Notes: generated by a model not told the origin, from the sequence alone. 64,000 bases of DNA from Bisbaumannia sp015645095 (GCA_036871055.1 CP141893.1:1674001-1738000); one strand, 5' to 3'; positions 51,918 through 61,131 are shown, counted from the stretch's first letter. Numbers and translations: made by a program.

Positions 51918-52604
51918 TCAGCGTGGGGTGCCGGTGACGCGAATGCGCGTGCGGGGCGCGGGGGCCCGGCGGCGCCGGTCGTCGATGGCATTCTTCAGGG
52001 CGATCAGCAGGCCGGCGGCGAAGAAGGCCCCCGGGGGCAGCACCAGGAAGAGGAAGTCGTAATCGGGAATCAGCGTCAGTTGCCAGTCGGCGGCGATAGG
52101 ACCCAGCAACAGGTCGAGGCCGGCGAAGAGGGTGCCCTGGCCGAAGAGTTCGCGAATGGCTCCCAGCAGCACCAGGACGGCCCCGAAGCCGAGCCCCATC
52201 ATCAGGCCGTCGAGCAGCGCCGGTAGCGGCGGCTGGCGAGCGGCGAAGGCATCGGCGCGGCCCAGGATGGCGCAGTTGGTGACGATCAGCGGGATGAAGA
52301 TGCCGAGCACCCGATGCAGTTCATAGGCGTAGGCGGCCATCAGCAGGTCGGCGCAGGTGACGAAGGCGGCGATGATCATCACGAAGGCGGGCAGGCGCAC
52401 CGCCGCGGGCACCCGATGGCGAATCAGCGACACCGCCAGGTTGCTGCCCATCAGCACCCCCAGGGTAGCCAGGGCCAGGCCGAGGGCATTGACCACGCTG
52501 GCGCTTACCGCCAGCAGCGGGCAGAGCCCGAGCAGTTGCACCAGGGCCGGGTTGTTGTCCCAGAGCCCGTCCCGGGCCAGGGTCGCGACGCTCGGGGTGC
52601 TCAT
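51918..52604 (-). CDS. rnfE: Rnf electron-transport complex subunit RnfE
   Basis: Membrane subunit of the RnfABCDGE (Rsx) complex that couples NADH:ferredoxin electron transfer to ion movement, or resets SoxR in enterobacteria. 228 residues, six transmembrane segments. NNPALVQLLGLCPLLAVSAS at the start and FIPLIVTNCAILGRADAFAA contain the two conserved Cys that line the [2Fe-2S] site shared with RnfA. Overlaps rnfG by four bases. The C-terminal basic tail is longer than usual. Confidence 0.94.
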   Translation of the reverse strand: MSTPSVATLARDGLWDNNPALVQLLGLCPLLAVSASVVNALGLALATLGVLMGSNLAVSLIRHRVPAAVRLPAFVMIIAAFVTCADLLMAAYAYELHRVLGIFIPLIVTNCAILGRADAFAARQPPLPALLDGLMMGLGFGAVLVLLGAIRELFGQGTLFAGLDLLLGPIAADWQLTLIPDYDFLFLVLPPGAFFAAGLLIALKNAIDDRRRRAPAPRTRIRVTGTPR

Positions 52605-53236
52605 GGGCGGGTCTCCGGGGGCGTGAAGAGGGCCTCCCCTTCGGCTGCCACATAGTCGAGGGCGCGGCGCACCGCCGTGACCACCGCCCGGGGGGTGATG
52701 GTGGCGCCGGTGAAACTGTCGAAGTCGCCGCCATCCGGGCGTACCGCCCAGCGCTCCCGGGGCGGGGCCGTCAGGCTCTTGCCCTCGAAGGCGAGGATCC
52801 AGTCGCTCTTGCGGGTGTCGATGGGGTCCCCCAGTCCCGGGGTCTCCTGGTGGCGGGTGACCCGCACGCCGCCCAACTGGCCTTCCCGGTCGATGCCCAC
52901 CAGCAGGTGGATGGCGCCGCCATAGCCTTGGGCCACCACCGGCAGGATCAGGGCCGCCTGGTCATCACGCTGGACATGCCAGGCCGCGAAGGGCACCCGC
53001 TGGCCCACCGCCTCGCTGGCGGGCAGGGTCCGGCGGCCGGCCAGCACGGCCTCCACCGGCAGGTCGCGCAGCCCCTCGGGCAACACCTCACGCAGCAGCC
53101 GGTACTCCTCGGCACGCTGGTTCTCGGCGATGCGTTCGGCGGTCAGCGCCCGGGTACCGGCCACCACCCCGGCGGTGATCAGCGCGAAGAGCCCCAGGCC
53201 GAGGCTGGCGTGGCGAATGGCGGGCAGCAGGCTCAT
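52601..53236 (-). CDS. rnfG: Rnf complex subunit RnfG (FMN-binding)
   Basis: Periplasmic flavoprotein subunit, 211 residues from the ATG at 53236. N-terminal anchor (LGLGLFALITAGVVAGTRAL), then QGYGGAIHLLVGID, VTRHQETPGLGDPI and the covalent FMN site SFTGATITPRAV near 185, with the modified Thr in S-x-T-G-A-T. Overlaps both rnfD and rnfE by four bases. Confidence 0.94.
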   Translation of the reverse strand: MSLLPAIRHASLGLGLFALITAGVVAGTRALTAERIAENQRAEEYRLLREVLPEGLRDLPVEAVLAGRRTLPASEAVGQRVPFAAWHVQRDDQAALILPVVAQGYGGAIHLLVGIDREGQLGGVRVTRHQETPGLGDPIDTRKSDWILAFEGKSLTAPPRERWAVRPDGGDFDSFTGATITPRAVVTAVRRALDYVAAEGEALFTPPETRP

Positions 53237-54261
53237 TGGGTGGTCTCCCGGTGGCGCCGCCCCAGGGGGCGGGGCGGCAGGGCGTGGTCGATCAGCGGCA
53301 CGGCGAAGTTCATCAGCAGCACGGCGAAGGCGATGGCGTCCGGGTAGGCACCCTGGGTGCGGATCACCACCACCAGCACGCCGATGCCGGCGCCATAGAG
53401 CCAGCGACCGCGGCGCCCGGCGGCGGCGCTCACCGGGTCGGTGGCGATAAAGAAGGCGCCGAAGAGTGCCGCCCCGGCGAACAGGTGGAAACCGGGGGCG
53501 CCATACTGGCTGGGGTCGCCGGCGTAGAGCAGGCCCGTGAGCAGGATCAGGCTGCCGAGCAGGGCCAGGGGGATACGCCAGTCGATCAGCCGCCGCCACA
53601 GCAGCAGGGCGCCGCCGGCCAACCAGCCCAGGGCGACGTTTCGCCAGGCGGCCTGGGCGCCGGCGGGCAGCGGCTCGCCGGCCCAGAACTCGTGGGCCAT
53701 CAGCCCCTCGGGCTTGTGCTTGAAGGCGTCGAGGGGGGTGGCGCCACTCAGGGCATCGAGCCCCGGGCCCAGGCCGGCCAGCAGGCGCAGCGTCTCCAGG
53801 GGCGAGAGCGCCTCGGCACCGACCAGCCCCAGCGGCGCCACCCACTGGGTCATGGGGATCGGGAAGGCGATCAGCAGCAGGGCATAGCCCACCATGGCGG
53901 GGTTGAAGAGGTTCTGGCCCAGGCCGCCGTAGAGGTGCTTGGTCACCACGATGGCCGCGGCGACGCCCACCAGCAGTAGCCACCAGGGAGCGAAGGGGGG
54001 CAGGGCGGCGCCCAGCAGTACGCCGCTGACCAGGGCGCTATGGTCGCCCAGGGTGGCGCCTACCGCCCGCCCGCGCAGGCGTAGCATCAGCGCCTCCAGG
54101 GCCATGGCCAGGCCCCCGGCGACCAGCACATTGGCGAGCACGCCCCAGCCGAAGTGCCAGGTCATCAGGGCGATGCCGGGTAGGGTGGCGACCAGTACCC
54201 AGCGCATCACCCCCGCCGTGTTCGGCGCGGCCTGGGCGGTGCTGGCATGCATCAGGCTCAT
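53233..54261 (-). CDS. rnfD: Rnf complex subunit RnfD
   Basis: Membrane flavoprotein subunit, 342 residues from the ATG at 54261. FMN attachment Thr in LDALSGATPLDAFKH near 185, YGGLGQNLFNPAMVGYALLL near 100 and multiple transmembrane segments. The frame is open upstream for another 53 codons but this runs through the 86-bp tandem repeat; the ATG at 54261 with GAGGAG six bases before is the natural start. The start sequence is itself the template of the repeat. Overlaps rnfG at its end. Confidence 0.93.
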   Translation of the reverse strand: MSLMHASTAQAAPNTAGVMRWVLVATLPGIALMTWHFGWGVLANVLVAGGLAMALEALMLRLRGRAVGATLGDHSALVSGVLLGAALPPFAPWWLLLVGVAAAIVVTKHLYGGLGQNLFNPAMVGYALLLIAFPIPMTQWVAPLGLVGAEALSPLETLRLLAGLGPGLDALSGATPLDAFKHKPEGLMAHEFWAGEPLPAGAQAAWRNVALGWLAGGALLLWRRLIDWRIPLALLGSLILLTGLLYAGDPSQYGAPGFHLFAGAALFGAFFIATDPVSAAAGRRGRWLYGAGIGVLVVVIRTQGAYPDAIAFAVLLMNFAVPLIDHALPPRPLGRRHRETTQ

Positions 54262-54426
54262 GGGCGCTCCTCGGCGTCGTTCCTGGGGGCGTTGCGGGAT
54301 TCGTACTGTGCGCCCGCCTGGGCCGAGCTGGCACGGATCGGGCTCATGGGCGCTCCTCGGCGTCGTTCCTGGGGGCGTTGCGGGATTCGTACTGTGCGCC
54401 CGCCTGGGCCGAGCTGGCACGGATCG
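54255..54426. repeat. Perfect 86-bp tandem duplication at rnfC/rnfD junction
   Basis: 54255-54340 and 54341-54426 are identical 86-base units; a partial third copy (GGCTCATGGG, then diverging) starts at 54427 in the end of rnfC. 86 is not a multiple of three, so each copy shifts frame and only the 90-base overlapping mini-ORF layout stays open throughout. Perfect identity indicates a recent event or conversion. Confidence 0.95.
54258..54347 (-). CDS. Duplicated 29-codon mini-ORF, copy 2 (adjacent to rnfD)
   Basis: Starts MSPIRASSAQA, a variant of the rnfD start MSLMHASTAQA, and ends RNDAEERP, similar to the end of RnfC (RNDAQSSAEESP). Its stop overlaps the rnfD ATG as ATGA, and its own ATG overlaps the stop of copy 1. 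GAGGAG precedes the start by six bases. Same 90 bases as copy 1. Confidence 0.45.
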   Translation of the reverse strand: MSPIRASSAQAGAQYESRNAPRNDAEERP

Positions 54427-54433
54427 GGCTCAT
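54344..54433 (-). CDS. Duplicated 29-codon mini-ORF, copy 1 (adjacent to rnfC)
   Basis: Identical in sequence to copy 2. Its ATG overlaps the rnfC stop (ATGA), and its stop overlaps the ATG of copy 2. The preceding GAGGAG lies in the last codons of rnfC. So ribosomes leaving rnfC could pass through both copies to rnfD. Confidence 0.45.
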   Translation of the reverse strand: MSPIRASSAQAGAQYESRNAPRNDAEERP

Positions 54434-56151
54434 GGGCTCTCCTCGGCGCTGCTCTGGGCGTCGTTCCGGGTCTGGGCCGTCTGGAGGCGGGCCTCGGCGG
54501 CCTTGAGGTGCTCCTCGGCGGTGGTGCGCTGGGTCTCCAGGTCGGCCAGGGTCGCTTCATCGGCATCGCTGGCCCGGGCCAGGGCGCGCTCCGCCTTGCG
54601 TAGCGCCGCCTTGGCGGCGGCCTGGGCGATACGCAGGCTCTTGACCGCGTCCTGGCCGCCGCCGCTATCCTGGGCCCTGGCCTGTGGGGCGGGGCCTGAT
54701 GGGGGGCGGCTGGCCGCCTGGCGTCGTGCCTGGCGCCGTGCCTCCTTCTCGGCGGCTTCCCGCTCCAGGCGTGCCTGCCGGCCCTCGTAGCGGTGGCGGG
54801 CATGCTCGGCCCGCCGGGCCTCGGCCTCCTGGCGACGCAGGCGATCCTTGGCGGCGCGGAACTGACTCACCAGGGGCAGGTGGCTGGGGCACACATAGTC
54901 GCAGGCGCCACACTCGATGCAGTCGAAGAGTGCCAGTTCCCGGGCCTTGTCGTCGCTCTTGGCCTGGGCGAAGGCGAACAGGCGTTGGGGGGCCAGGGCC
55001 ACCGGGCAGGCCGTCTCGCAGTCGCCGCAGCGGATGCAGGGCCGCGGCGGGGGCGGTGCCGGCAGCTCCTCGGCGCTGGCGGCGATCAGGCAGTTGGTGC
55101 TCTTGACCAGCGGTAGGTCGAGGCGCGCCAGGGGCTGGCCCATCAGCGGGCCGCCCATCACCAGCCGGGCCAGGCGATCCGGGTCGAGGCCGGCGTCCTC
55201 CAGCAGCTCGGCCAGCGGCGTGCCCAGGCGGGCGATCACGTTGCCGGGGCGTGCCAGGGCCTCGCCGGTCAGGGTCACCACCCGGGAGACGAGGGGGCGA
55301 CCATCGCGTACCGCCTCGAGGGCCGCCCACAAGGTGCCGGGGTTATGGCAGACCACCCCCACATCGGCGGGCAGCCCCCCGCCGGGAACCTGACGCCCCA
55401 GCAGGCGGCGAATCAGCTGCGCCTCGCCGCCGCTGGGGTAACGGGTCTCGATTACCTTTAGCTCGATGGCGGGCATGCCCTCGGCAGCGGCGATTGCCGT
55501 GTTCAGGGCGGCGAGGGCCTCGGGCTTGTCATCCTCGATGCCCACCAGGATCCGTTCGGCGCCCAGCAGGTGGGCCAGCAGCCGGGCGCCTTCGAGGACC
55601 TCGGCGGCATGGTGGCGCAGGGTCAGGTCGTCGGCGCTGATATAGGGCTCGCACTCGGCGGCATTGACCACCAGGGTGTCGATGGGGTGATGCTCGCCGA
55701 GGCGCGCCTTGATCTGGCTGGGGAAGCCGGCGCCGCCCAGGCCCACCAGGCCGCTCTCGGCGAGGCGTCGGTGCAGGGCCTCCGTGGGCGTGTCGCGCCA
55801 CGCCAGCGCCGGCATCGGGGCCCAGTCGTCGGCGCCGTCACCCTCGATCACGATGCAGGGGGCGGTGAGGTCGCCGGGGTGGGGAACGGGGCGCGGCTCG
55901 ATGGCGCTGACGGTGCCGCTGATACTGGCATGCAGGGCGGCGGAGACGCGGCCCTGGGGGCGGGCGATCACCTGGCCGGTACGCACCCGCTCGCCGACCG
56001 CCACGCAGGGCACGGCGGGCTGGCCGCGATGCTGGGCCAAGGGCAGGACGACACGGCGGGGCAGCGGCGCCTCGCGCAGCGGTTCCCGGGTGCTCCGGGC
56101 CTTGCGGGTGGGCGGGTGGATGCCGCCGGGAAAGTCGAAGGCGCGGCTCAT
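54430..56151 (-). CDS. rnfC: Rnf complex subunit RnfC
   Basis: Peripheral NADH- and flavin-binding subunit, 573 residues from the ATG at 56151. N-terminal RnfC/barrel-sandwich (FDFPGGIHPPTRK), GLGGAGFPSQIKARL near 137 (nucleotide site) and NAAECEPYISADD near 160, VVCHNPGTL; two 4Fe-4S motifs CIRCGDCETACP near 375 and CIECGACDYVCP near 414. The C-terminal 120 residues are an Ala/Arg/Glu-rich coiled coil of variable length, common in this subunit. Overlaps rnfB by four bases and the mini-ORF by four bases. Confidence 0.95.
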   Translation of the reverse strand: MSRAFDFPGGIHPPTRKARSTREPLREAPLPRRVVLPLAQHRGQPAVPCVAVGERVRTGQVIARPQGRVSAALHASISGTVSAIEPRPVPHPGDLTAPCIVIEGDGADDWAPMPALAWRDTPTEALHRRLAESGLVGLGGAGFPSQIKARLGEHHPIDTLVVNAAECEPYISADDLTLRHHAAEVLEGARLLAHLLGAERILVGIEDDKPEALAALNTAIAAAEGMPAIELKVIETRYPSGGEAQLIRRLLGRQVPGGGLPADVGVVCHNPGTLWAALEAVRDGRPLVSRVVTLTGEALARPGNVIARLGTPLAELLEDAGLDPDRLARLVMGGPLMGQPLARLDLPLVKSTNCLIAASAEELPAPPPPRPCIRCGDCETACPVALAPQRLFAFAQAKSDDKARELALFDCIECGACDYVCPSHLPLVSQFRAAKDRLRRQEAEARRAEHARHRYEGRQARLEREAAEKEARRQARRQAASRPPSGPAPQARAQDSGGGQDAVKSLRIAQAAAKAALRKAERALARASDADEATLADLETQRTTAEEHLKAAEARLQTAQTRNDAQSSAEESP

Positions 56152-56726
56152 CTCGTCACTCCCTCCGCCCCGACACGCGGGTCGAGACGATCGCTGGTGA
56201 TCAGCGCTGGGCGTGGCCCGTGCCAGGCATTCGGTTCCCGGGGGCGCAGCTCGATGCAGTCCACCGGGCAGGGATCGAGACAGAGGTCGCAGCCGGTGCA
56301 CTCCTCGGCGATCACCGTATGCATCTGCCGGGCGGCGCCGAGGATGGCATCCACCGGACAGGCCTGGATGCACTTGGTGCAGCCGATGCACTCGTCCTCG
56401 CGGATAAAGGCCACCCGGGGCTCGTCCTGGGCCTCGCCGTCCAGGGGCTCGGGCTCGCGCCCCAGCAGGTCGGCCAGGGCCGCGATGGTGGCTTCGCCCC
56501 CGGGGGGACACTTGTTGATTGCCTCGCCCTGGCCGATCGCCTCGGCATAGGGGCGACAACCCGGGTAGCCGCACTGGCCACACTGGGTCTGAGGCAGCAG
56601 GGCATCGATCTTCTCGACGACGGGGTCGCCCTCGACCCGGAAGCGCTCGGCGGCGAAGCCCAGCAGGGCGCCGAAGGCCAGCGCCAGGCCGAGCAGCACC
56701 AGAATGGCGGCGATAATGTCCGGCAT
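56148..56726 (-). CDS. rnfB: Rnf complex subunit RnfB
   Basis: Iron-sulfur subunit, 192 residues from the ATG at 56726. Membrane anchor at 4-26 (IIAAILVLLGLALAFGALLG), the Fer4_21 cluster CGQCGYPGCRPYAEAI near 49, and two ferredoxin clusters CIGCTKCIQACP and CTGCDLCLDPCP near 113 and 143. Two bases separate it from rnfA. Confidence 0.96.
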   Translation of the reverse strand: MPDIIAAILVLLGLALAFGALLGFAAERFRVEGDPVVEKIDALLPQTQCGQCGYPGCRPYAEAIGQGEAINKCPPGGEATIAALADLLGREPEPLDGEAQDEPRVAFIREDECIGCTKCIQACPVDAILGAARQMHTVIAEECTGCDLCLDPCPVDCIELRPREPNAWHGPRPALITSDRLDPRVGAEGVTR

Positions 56727-56728
56727 GA

Positions 56729-57310
56729 TTACCCCTGGACCAGCCCGGCGAAGCCCATGAAGGCCAGCGACATCAGGCTGGCGCTGATCATGGCGATGGC
56801 CGCGCCGCGGAAGGGGCGCGGCACGTCGGCCAGGGCCAGGCGCTCGCGCAGGGCGGCGAAGAGCACCAAGACCAGGGAGAAGCCCAGGGCCGCGCCCAGC
56901 CCGTAGAGGCCGGCCTCGATCAGGCTCGACTCCCGGCGCACCGAGAGCAGGGCCACCCCCAGCACGGCGCAGTTGGTGGTGATCAGCGGCAGGAAAATGC
57001 CCAGCACCTGATGCAGCAGGGGGCTGGTTTTCCTGACCATCAGTTCGGTGAACTGCACCACGGCGGCGATCACCAGGATAAAGGCGATGATGCGCAGGTA
57101 CTCGAGCCCCAGGGGGGCCAGTAGCTGGTGGTAGACCAGGTGGCTGACCAGGGCCGAGAGGGTCAGCACGAAGGTGGTGGCCGCGGCCATGCCGATGGCC
57201 GACTCCAGCTTGTTGGAGACGCCCATGAAGGGGCACAGCCCGAGGAACTGCACCAGCACGAAGTTGTTGACCAGGGCGGTACTCACCAGGATCAGCAGGA
57301 AGTCGCTCAT
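56729..57310 (-). CDS. rnfA: Rnf complex subunit RnfA
   Basis: Membrane subunit, 193 residues, six transmembrane segments, paralogue of RnfE. FVLVQFLGLCPFMGVSNKLE and FLPLITTNCAVLGVALL carry the conserved Cys of the membrane [2Fe-2S] centre. Start ATG at 57310; upstream open codons overlap the metG end and are not conserved. First gene of rnfABCDGE-nth, 43 bases after metG. Confidence 0.95.
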   Translation of the reverse strand: MSDFLLILVSTALVNNFVLVQFLGLCPFMGVSNKLESAIGMAAATTFVLTLSALVSHLVYHQLLAPLGLEYLRIIAFILVIAAVVQFTELMVRKTSPLLHQVLGIFLPLITTNCAVLGVALLSVRRESSLIEAGLYGLGAALGFSLVLVLFAALRERLALADVPRPFRGAAIAMISASLMSLAFMGFAGLVQG

Positions 57311-57353
57311 CGCCATTCCCGGGGCGGCGCCTGGCGCCGCCCGCTGTCTCGTC

Positions 57354-59396
57354 TCACCGTACCCGCTGGCCCGGCTCGGCGCCGGAATCCGGCGACAGCA
57401 GGTAGATGCCGTCGTCGTTGCCGGCGGCCAGTACCATGCCCTCGGAGACACCGAAGCGCATCTTGCGCGGCGCCAGGTTGGCCACCATCACGGTGAGGCG
57501 TCCCTCCAGGGCTTCCGGGGCATAGGCGGCGCGGATGCCGGCGAAGACGGTGCGGCTCTCGCCGCCCAGGTCGAGGGTCAGCTTGAGCAGCTTGTCGGCC
57601 TTCTCCACGTACTCCGCCTTGGCGATGCGGGCGATGCGCAGATCGACCCTGGCGAAGTCGTCGAAGGTGATTTCGGGGCCGATGGGGTCCTCGGCGAGGG
57701 GACCCCTGGGGGTCTCCTTGAGTTTCTGTTCTTCCACCAGGTCCTCCTTGGATGCCGCCATCATGGCATCGATCTTGTCACGCTCGACGCGGGTCATCAG
57801 CGGCTTGAACTTGGCGATCTCGTGATCCAGCAGCACCGCCTGACGACTCTCCCAATCGAGGCTCTCGAGCTTCAGGAAGTTCCGTGCCCCCTCGGCCATG
57901 GCCGGTACCACCGGGGCCAGGTAGACCATCAACTGGCGGAAGAGGTTGAGGCCCACCGAGCAGATCTCCAGCACCTCCTGCTCGCGACCGGCCTGCTTGG
58001 CCAGTACCCAGGGCTCGGCCTCGGCGATGTAGGTGTTGGCCTCGTCGGCCAGCTCCATGATCAGGCGCATGGCGCGACCGAACTCGCGGGCCTCGAATTG
58101 TTCGGCGATCTCGTCGCCGGCGGCGATAAAGCGCGCCACCCGCTCCGGCTCGGCGCAGTGGGCGGAGAGCCGGCCGTCGCCGAGCTTCTTGACGAAGCCG
58201 GCGCAGCGGCTGGCGATATTGACCACCTTGCCGACCAGGTCGCTGTTGACCCGGGCGGCGAAGTCATCGAGGTTGAGGTCCAGGTCATCGACCCGGGAGG
58301 TGAGCTTGGCGGCGAAGTAGTAGCGCAGATACTCCGGGTTCAGGTACTCGGCGTAGGTGGCGGCCTTGATGAAGGTGCCCCGGGACTTGGACATCTTGGC
58401 GCCGTTGACGGTGACGAAGCCGTGGCAGTTCACCGCCGTGGGGGTGCGCAGGTCGGCGCCGTGCAGCATGGCCGGCCAGAAGAGCGCATGGAAGTAGACG
58501 ATGTCCTTGCCGATGAAATGGTAGACCTCGGCGTCGCTGTCCTTCTGCCAGTAGGCGTCGAAGTCCAGCCCCTGCTTGTCGCACAGGTTCTTGAAGCTGG
58601 CCAGGTAGCCGATGGGGGCATCCAGCCAGACATAGAAGTACTTGCCCGGGGCGTCGGGGATCTCGAAGCCGAAGTAGGGGGCGTCCCGGGAGATGTCCCA
58701 CTCGTTGAAGCCGGCCTCGAACCACTCCATCAGCTTGTTGCGGATCTGCGGTTGGACATGGCCGTCATTGATCCAGTCGTCGAGGAAGCCGGCGAAGTCG
58801 GGCAGCTTGAAGAAGTAGTGGGTGGAGCTTCTCACCTCGGGGGTGGCGCCGGAGATCGCCGAGACCGGGTCGATCAGCTCCGCCGGGGTATAGGTGGCGC
58901 CGCAGGCCTCGCAGTTGTCGCCGTACTGGTCGGCGGTCTTGCACTTGGGGCAGGTGCCCTTGATGAAGCGGTCGGCCAGGAATAGGCCCTTGACCGGGTC
59001 GTACATCTGCTCGATATCGCGGGTGGCGATATGCCCCTTGTCGCGCAGCCGGGTGTAGATCAGCTCGCTGAAATAGCGGTTCTCGTCGGAGTGGGTGGAG
59101 TGGTAGTTGTCGAAGGCCACCCCGAAGTGGGCGAAGTCCCGCTGGTGCTCCTGGCTGACCCGGTCGATCAGCGCCTCGGAGGTTATGCCCTCCTGCTCGG
59201 CGCGCAGCATGATGGCGGTGCCATGGGCGTCGTCGGCGCAGACGTAGTGACACTGGTGGCCACGGCTCTTCTGGAAGCGAACCCAGATATCGGTCTGGAT
59301 ATATTCCAGCAGGTGGCCCAGGTGGATGGCGCCATTGGCGTAGGGCAGGGCGCTGGTGACCAGGATCTTGCGCGGAGCGCTGGCGGAATTCGGCAT
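57354..59396 (-). CDS. metG: Methionyl-tRNA synthetase MetG
   Basis: Class I synthetase, 680 residues from the ATG at 59396. ATP site ANGAIHLGHLLEYIQTDIW (HLGH version of HIGH) near 24, zinc knuckle CPKCKTADQYGDNCEACG near 145, GAKMSKSRGTF near 335, anticodon-binding helical domain and a C-terminal tRNA-binding OB domain (FDDFARVDLRIARIAKAEYV near 580) as in the dimeric long form. Upstream of rnfA on the same strand. Confidence 0.97.
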   Translation of the reverse strand: MPNSASAPRKILVTSALPYANGAIHLGHLLEYIQTDIWVRFQKSRGHQCHYVCADDAHGTAIMLRAEQEGITSEALIDRVSQEHQRDFAHFGVAFDNYHSTHSDENRYFSELIYTRLRDKGHIATRDIEQMYDPVKGLFLADRFIKGTCPKCKTADQYGDNCEACGATYTPAELIDPVSAISGATPEVRSSTHYFFKLPDFAGFLDDWINDGHVQPQIRNKLMEWFEAGFNEWDISRDAPYFGFEIPDAPGKYFYVWLDAPIGYLASFKNLCDKQGLDFDAYWQKDSDAEVYHFIGKDIVYFHALFWPAMLHGADLRTPTAVNCHGFVTVNGAKMSKSRGTFIKAATYAEYLNPEYLRYYFAAKLTSRVDDLDLNLDDFAARVNSDLVGKVVNIASRCAGFVKKLGDGRLSAHCAEPERVARFIAAGDEIAEQFEAREFGRAMRLIMELADEANTYIAEAEPWVLAKQAGREQEVLEICSVGLNLFRQLMVYLAPVVPAMAEGARNFLKLESLDWESRQAVLLDHEIAKFKPLMTRVERDKIDAMMAASKEDLVEEQKLKETPRGPLAEDPIGPEITFDDFARVDLRIARIAKAEYVEKADKLLKLTLDLGGESRTVFAGIRAAYAPEALEGRLTVMVANLAPRKMRFGVSEGMVLAAGNDDGIYLLSPDSGAEPGQRVR

Positions 59397-59563
59397 GGCG
59401 ACTCTAGGGTTCCCGTGCTTGGGTGGAGGGCGCGCCCCCACGCGGAAAATGTCCGTGAAATCAGGCGTCGATTGTAGCCGGCTTCGGGACGGGCTGCACC
59501 CTTGGCCCGGTGATTAGCCGACCCCAGCGCCACTGGGACCAGGGGCGCTGGGGGCAGGTCGCC

Positions 59564-61033
59564 CTAACGGCGATAGACGCCGAAATGCGCGAGGCCCTGG
59601 TCGGCCAGGTGCAGGGCCTGCATGCGGCTCATCACCCCCTGGTCGCAGTAGAGCAGGTAGTGGCGATCCCGGGGTAGCGCCGGGGCACGCTCCTGGAGCT
59701 CGAAGAAGGGGATGGCCAGCAGTTCGGTGTCGGGCAACGACAGGGGCGCGGCCTCGCGCTCGTCCGGGTGGCGGATATCGATCACGCTGACCCTGGGGGC
59801 CGTGGCCAGGGCGGCCTCGCCGTCCAGGGTGGTGATCTCCGGCAGGCTGGCCTGGTCGGCGATCAGGCGGTCCGAGCGGGTGCGAGTGGCCATCTCCAGG
59901 GCCGTCTCCAGCACGGTGAAGTCGAAGCCGGCCTCGGCCTCTTCCAGCTCGCCGCGCTTGACCTTGAGGCTGGGGCGGTTGGAGATCACCCCGCAGTATT
60001 CCGGCATGCTCTCGGAGAAGGCGGCGGTGCCGATATGGCGCGCCTCGTCGATGATGGTCTGCTTGTCGTCGGCCACCACCGGGCGCAGCACCAGGCGTTC
60101 GGTGACGGCGTCGATCATCGCCAGGTTGTGCAGGCTCTGGCTGGAGACCTGGGCGATCGCCTCGCCGGTGACCAGGGCGGGAATCCGTGCCCGGGCGGCG
60201 ACCCGCTCGGCGACCCGCAGCATCATGCGTTTGAGCACCACCCCCATCAGGTGATCGGGAATGGTGGTGAGGATCTCCTTGACCACCCCCTCGAAGGGCA
60301 CCGAAATGAAGTTCACCTTGTGGGTGGGGCTGTAGCGCTGCCAGAGGTAGTGGCTGATGGCGCGCACCCCCTGCTCGTGGGCGGGGCCGCCCAGGTTGAA
60401 GAACAGGAAGTGGCTCTTCACCCCGCGGCGCATCATGCGATAGGCCGCCACCGGGGAGTCGTAGCCACCGGACATCAGCACCAGGGCGCTCTCCTGGGTG
60501 CCCAGGGGGTAGCCGCCGAGCCCCGGCCAGCGCCGCCCGATCAGCTGCAGGCGCTCGCGATTGACCTCCAGCGCCAGGGTCTCCTCGGGGCGGCTGAGGT
60601 CGACCCGGGCGCCCTCGGCACCGGCCAGCAGTTTGCCGCCCAGGTAGCGTTCCAGGTCGGCGGAGGTGAAGTCGTGGCGGCCCTTGCGCTTGACCCTGAC
60701 CCGGAAGGACTTGCCGGCGATGCGCGGCAGCCACAGCGGCAGTACCCGCTCGGCGATGGCGTCGAAGTCGCCCAGGGGGGAGTTCTCCACCGCCAGCACC
60801 TCGTGGATGCCGGGCACCCGCCCCAGGGCGGCCTCGAACTCGGCCAGGGCCTCGGTCGCCAGCGGCCGGTTCAGGGCGATCTCGATGGCGTCCCAGGAGG
60901 CGCTCAGGCGGGCCTCGGGGTCATGCTCGTCGACCACCTTGCGCAGGTTACGGCGCAGGCACTTGATCAGGTTCTTGCGGGCCGACTTGGACTTGATGGT
61001 GATCTCGGGAAACAGCTTGATCAGATAGTTCAT
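59564..61033 (-). CDS. thiI: tRNA 4-thiouridine/thiamine sulfurtransferase ThiI
   Basis: 489 residues from the ATG at 61033. N-terminal ferredoxin-like and THUMP domains (FPEITIKSKSARKNLIKCLR), PP-loop ATPase LVLMSGGYDSPVAAYRMMRR near 185, and a C-terminal rhodanese domain with the sulfur-carrying Cys in HYLLYCDQGVMSRMQALHL near 456. Makes s4U8 in tRNA and delivers sulfur to thiamine synthesis. Monocistronic, 167 bases before metG; that gap holds no other gene. Confidence 0.96.
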   Translation of the reverse strand: MNYLIKLFPEITIKSKSARKNLIKCLRRNLRKVVDEHDPEARLSASWDAIEIALNRPLATEALAEFEAALGRVPGIHEVLAVENSPLGDFDAIAERVLPLWLPRIAGKSFRVRVKRKGRHDFTSADLERYLGGKLLAGAEGARVDLSRPEETLALEVNRERLQLIGRRWPGLGGYPLGTQESALVLMSGGYDSPVAAYRMMRRGVKSHFLFFNLGGPAHEQGVRAISHYLWQRYSPTHKVNFISVPFEGVVKEILTTIPDHLMGVVLKRMMLRVAERVAARARIPALVTGEAIAQVSSQSLHNLAMIDAVTERLVLRPVVADDKQTIIDEARHIGTAAFSESMPEYCGVISNRPSLKVKRGELEEAEAGFDFTVLETALEMATRTRSDRLIADQASLPEITTLDGEAALATAPRVSVIDIRHPDEREAAPLSLPDTELLAIPFFELQERAPALPRDRHYLLYCDQGVMSRMQALHLADQGLAHFGVYRR

Positions 61034-61102
61034 GAGGATCGACGAGCTTGGGCTGGCGGGTGGGGGCGGCATTCTACCCGCTCGACCGCGGGCCCGCAAA
61101 AG

Positions 61103-61127
61103 CGCCGCCACCGGGGCGGTGGCGGCG
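61103..61127 (-). terminator. Terminator of the YbaK-type gene
   Basis: Minus strand: CGCCGCCACCG/CGGTGGCGGCG stem (11 bp, loop CCC) followed by CTTTTGC, five bases after the stop at 61132. Confidence 0.75.
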
Positions 61128-61131
61128 AGGC

